Shown here in pieces: positions 4,974 through 6,904 of a stretch of 6,904 nt of DNA. The stretch is from assembly GCA_900554625.1 (NCBI GenBank), contig USHP01000107.1:1-6904 (forward strand), read 5' to 3'. Every line of letters starts with the position of its first letter. Position 1 is the first letter of the stretch. The stretch is from an uncultured Eubacteriales bacterium (GTDB lineage: Bacteria > Bacillota > Clostridia > Oscillospirales > Oscillospiraceae). Position numbers and translations under genes: made by a program. The notes below the pieces were generated by a model, which was not told the origin of the DNA, did no database searches, and worked only from the letters and a program-made list of their open reading frames with translations.

Positions 4974-6785
4974 TCACCTCTCTTTCGATTTGGGGTCAAT
5001 GGCATCCCGCAGGCCGTCGCCGATGCAGTTGATGCTGATGGTGCAGATGCCCAGCAGCATAGCCGGGAACAGCCAGCGCCACCAGTAGTTGGCGATAACC
5101 TGACCGTTCTGGGCGCCGGTGAGCATGTTGCCCCAGGTGGCGTTGGGCTCGTTGACGCCGAAGCCGATGAAAGACAGAGAAGACTCGGTCAGCATGCAGG
5201 TCGCGAAGTTCAGGGTTGCATTGACAATGATAACAGTAATGATATTGGGCAGGATATGGCGGAAGATAATTCCGGCCTCCCTCACACCCAGAGCCTTGGC
5301 AGCGGTGACGAATTCCTGCTCCCGCTCTGCCAGCACGCTGCCGCGGACCAGACGGGCAATGCCCGGCCAGGACAGCAGGCCCAGAATACACATAATCAAT
5401 ATAATTCTCTGGGTTTCACTGATACTGTTGCCCAATATGGACGACAGGATGATACAGAAGGGAAGGAAGGGGATGGAGGAAACAATTTCCGTCAGACGCA
5501 TCAGCAGGTTATCCACCTTGCCGCCCTTGTAACCGGAAATACCACCCACCAGAATACCGATGATGGTAGAAATCACAACGGAGATAGCACCCACGGTCAT
5601 GGTCATCCGTCCGCCAATCAACAGCCGGCGGAACAGGTCACGGCCAAAGGCATCGGTTCCCATCAGGTAGCCCTTCAGGCCCCAGGCGATCACCCGACCG
5701 TCTTCCGTAATGGCGTAGTTGGCATAGTAGCCTGCATCCACGCTGGCAATGCCGGTATTCTTGGGGGCATTGGCCTGTCCGTGGGTATTGTCACCCCAGC
5801 TGCACAGAGAACCGTCCTTCAGGATGGCAGTGTAGTGATAACGGCCTGCGCTGATGGAGGCCACCTGGCCCTGGATCTCTTCGGGGACATTCAGGGTCTT
5901 TTTGATGTTGTTGCCCCAGGTGTAGACACGGCCGTCGGAAGTCACAGCAGCTGCGCTTTCGTCGGTAATGGCCAGATCCACCACATCACCCTGGATTTCG
6001 GCAGGGATATTGGTATAGGCAGAAGTCTTGTTGGTCAGGGGTACAACCTCGCCGTCCTTGGTCAGTACCATGACGATGTTGGTGCTGGCGGCGAACTTTT
6101 CGATGTTGCCCTGCACCCCTTCTGGGTAGGTAATGCTCAGCAGGTACTGGCTGCCCCAGTTGTACATTTCTCCGTCCTCAGTCAGAGCCAGAGAAATCTG
6201 GTAACCGGCCATGATCTGCTTGATGTCATTGCCGCCGGTGCGCAGTTCCATGGGGATGGAGTTCAGGCCCATACGGTCATTACCCCAGGTAAAGACCTGG
6301 CCGTCCTCATTCACGGCAACCACATGGTCCAGGCCAGCGGAAATCTGCACCAGCTTACCGGTTTCCTTGGCACTGGGAATGTTCTTCAGCTTGTCGTTGG
6401 GGAAGGTGCCCCATTCATAGACGTTGCCGTCCTTATCCAGGCCTACAGAGAAGGAGCTGCCCACAGACAGATCCTGGGCGTTGTTCTTCAGGCCGGCGGG
6501 CACATTCAGCATGCCGAAGCCCGGGGCCACGTTTGCCTGGGTAACATCCTGATAGTACAGGTCAATGGGGAAGAAGTACGGCAGGAACACACAGCACAGG
6601 AAAATGAAGGTAAACAGAATCACACCGATCATGGCGATCTTATCCCGCAGGAAATCGTGGATCACCATCTGCATGGGGCTATGGAGTACTTCTTCTTCCT
6701 CCTGGGGCATGCCGCCCATCATCATCTGCTGGGCAGCCTTGGAGGCCGTGGAACGGCGGGGGGATTTTTTCTTTTCGTTACGCAT
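4974..6785 (-). CDS. oppC: OppC-type permease with an inserted seven-blade RCC1-like propeller
   Basis: Channel subunit of the peptide ABC importer, about 603 residues against roughly 300 usual. Order from the N-terminus: cytoplasmic tail 1-47 (basic, Met-rich, with EEEE at 29-32); transmembrane helix 1 at about 48-72; RCC1-like repeats 103-371; the family motif GTDAFGRDLFRR (376-387); the remaining membrane core to about 588; and the EAA coupling loop (EFVTAAKALG to RHILPN, about 491-513) that docks on OppD/OppF. The permease motifs are intact and in order, so this is an internal fusion, not an assembly of two genes. Known topology puts the segment after helix 1 outside the cell. GGGAGG lies 7 nt before the ATG at 6785; an in-frame ATG at 6827 would overlap oppB and lacks such a site. 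The gene is 13 nt after oppB and 6 nt before oppD. The propeller's role is unknown; substrate capture, binding-protein docking or envelope contact are possibilities. Confidence 0.93.
   Translation of the reverse strand: MRNEKKKSPRRSTASKAAQQMMMGGMPQEEEEVLHSPMQMVIHDFLRDKIAMIGVILFTFIFLCCVFLPYFFPIDLYYQDVTQANVAPGFGMLNVPAGLKNNAQDLSVGSSFSVGLDKDGNVYEWGTFPNDKLKNIPSAKETGKLVQISAGLDHVVAVNEDGQVFTWGNDRMGLNSIPMELRTGGNDIKQIMAGYQISLALTEDGEMYNWGSQYLLSITYPEGVQGNIEKFAASTNIVMVLTKDGEVVPLTNKTSAYTNIPAEIQGDVVDLAITDESAAAVTSDGRVYTWGNNIKKTLNVPEEIQGQVASISAGRYHYTAILKDGSLCSWGDNTHGQANAPKNTGIASVDAGYYANYAITEDGRVIAWGLKGYLMGTDAFGRDLFRRLLIGGRMTMTVGAISVVISTIIGILVGGISGYKGGKVDNLLMRLTEIVSSIPFLPFCIILSSILGNSISETQRIILIMCILGLLSWPGIARLVRGSVLAEREQEFVTAAKALGVREAGIIFRHILPNIITVIIVNATLNFATCMLTESSLSFIGFGVNEPNATWGNMLTGAQNGQVIANYWWRWLFPAMLLGICTISINCIGDGLRDAIDPKSKER
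5673..6479 (-). other. RCC1-like seven-repeat beta-propeller domain inside OppC
   Basis: Residues 103-371 of the permease contain seven repeats of about 40 residues with the RCC1 pattern of an SAG/H-type strand followed by DG-x-V-(Y/F)-x-W-G. The Asp-Gly pairs start at residues 119, 161, 204, 244, 284, 324 and 362 (steps 42, 43, 40, 40, 40, 38). Trp-Gly follows at 125, 167, 210, 290, 330 and 368. Repeat four keeps KDGEV but has lost Trp-Gly. Best repeats are two (QISAGLDHVVAVNEDG) and six (SISAGRYHYTAILKDG, ending CSWGDNTHGQ). Seven is the blade number of RCC1 and of the secreted bacterial homologue BLIP-II, so the domain is probably complete. Blade edges are approximate. Confidence 0.9.
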
Positions 6786-6798
6786 TCTTTTGCCTCCC
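6786..6798 (-). promoter_or_regulatory. oppB-oppC spacer with the oppC ribosome binding site
   Basis: The 13-nt gap after the oppB stop codon carries GGGAGG followed by CAAAAGA before the ATG at 6785. This strong, well-spaced site sets the oppC start. Confidence 0.8.
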
Positions 6799-6904
6799 TT
6801 AGTCTTCCAGTCGTACCCGAGGGTCAACGATGGTATACGCGATGTCCATAATCACGTTGCCGGTCAGAGACAGCACAACGTAGAACATCTGCATGGTCAG
6901 AACC
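6799..6904 (-). CDS. oppB: Peptide ABC transporter permease, OppB/DppB type, C-terminal fragment
   Basis: Only the last 34 residues are in the window; the rest lies beyond the right edge. The fragment reads through a final hydrophobic helix (MFYVVLSLTGNVIMDIAYTI) into VDPRVRLED and a TAA stop. The DPR(I/V)RL ending directly after the last membrane helix is the hallmark C-terminus of OppB/DppB-type permeases. It is the first visible gene of the operon and would pair with OppC to form the channel. Whether a substrate-binding protein gene precedes it cannot be seen. Confidence 0.88.
   Translation of the reverse strand, partial: VLTMQMFYVVLSLTGNVIMDIAYTIVDPRVRLED

Noticed and set aside
4974..6785. 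Assembly artefact joining an RCC1 gene to oppC
   Set aside because: The domain is internal, in frame at both junctions and flanked by intact permease halves, with composition and codon use similar to the rest by eye; a simple chimera would not restore the permease frame afterwards. Read mapping would settle it.
4974..6827. A longer OppC starting 14 codons upstream
   Set aside because: It would overlap the oppB end by 29 bp and lacks a good ribosome site, whereas GGGAGG is ideally spaced before the ATG at 6785.
4026..6851. A 941-codon open frame on the plus strand, antisense to oppC and oppD
   Set aside because: Its codons are in exact register with those of oppC and oppD, so it stays open simply because TTA, CTA and TCA are hardly used on the coding strand. 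The product is low-complexity and resembles no family, while the minus-strand proteins carry full family motifs.

Overview
The window looks like chromosomal DNA of a strictly anaerobic, moderately GC-rich member of the Bacillota, probably a Clostridia/Oscillospirales-type gut bacterium. This placement is inferred from strong AGGAG-type ribosome binding sites, GC-biased codons (TTA, CTA and TCA are very rare), an Hcp whose cluster-ligand spacing matches the strict-anaerobe type, and an Opp transporter without an outer-membrane context. No tRNA, rRNA, CRISPR array, insertion sequence or origin was seen. Nearly every base is assigned to a gene or a short regulatory gap.

Left part (1-2750), a nitrosative/redox stress locus. 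On the minus strand a cysteine-rich ferredoxin-type protein (1251-1946) is followed 28 nt later by hcp (hybrid cluster protein), which runs off the left edge. Diverging from them on the plus strand is a Crp/Fnr-family regulator (2040-2714). The 93-nt divergent gap holds two inverted repeats with the 16-bp Crp/Fnr half-site spacing, a near-consensus promoter for the regulator, and a weaker promoter for the ferredoxin-hcp operon. One palindrome is centred at about -41.5 of that second promoter, the classic class II activator position. The layout matches the known HcpR-type arrangement (regulator, ferredoxin, hcp), in which the regulator activates hcp in response to nitric oxide or related stress. 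A perfect 10-bp hairpin with T-rich flanks on both sides separates this locus from the next one and probably ends both converging transcripts.

Right part (2756-6904), a peptide ABC transporter operon on the minus strand: the end of oppB, then oppC, oppD, oppF and a 68-residue single-span membrane protein. The genes are packed with gaps of 6-13 nt or an 11-bp overlap, so this is one transcript. No substrate-binding protein gene is visible; it may lie beyond the right edge.

The outstanding feature is oppC. Its product is about 603 residues, twice the usual length, because a complete seven-repeat RCC1-like beta-propeller is inserted between transmembrane helix 1 and the conserved GTDxxGRD motif. 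By the known topology of this permease family the propeller would sit on the outer face of the membrane, fused to the transport channel. Both ATPases look fully active and each carries the same C-terminal cysteine array, consistent with an iron-sulfur cluster.
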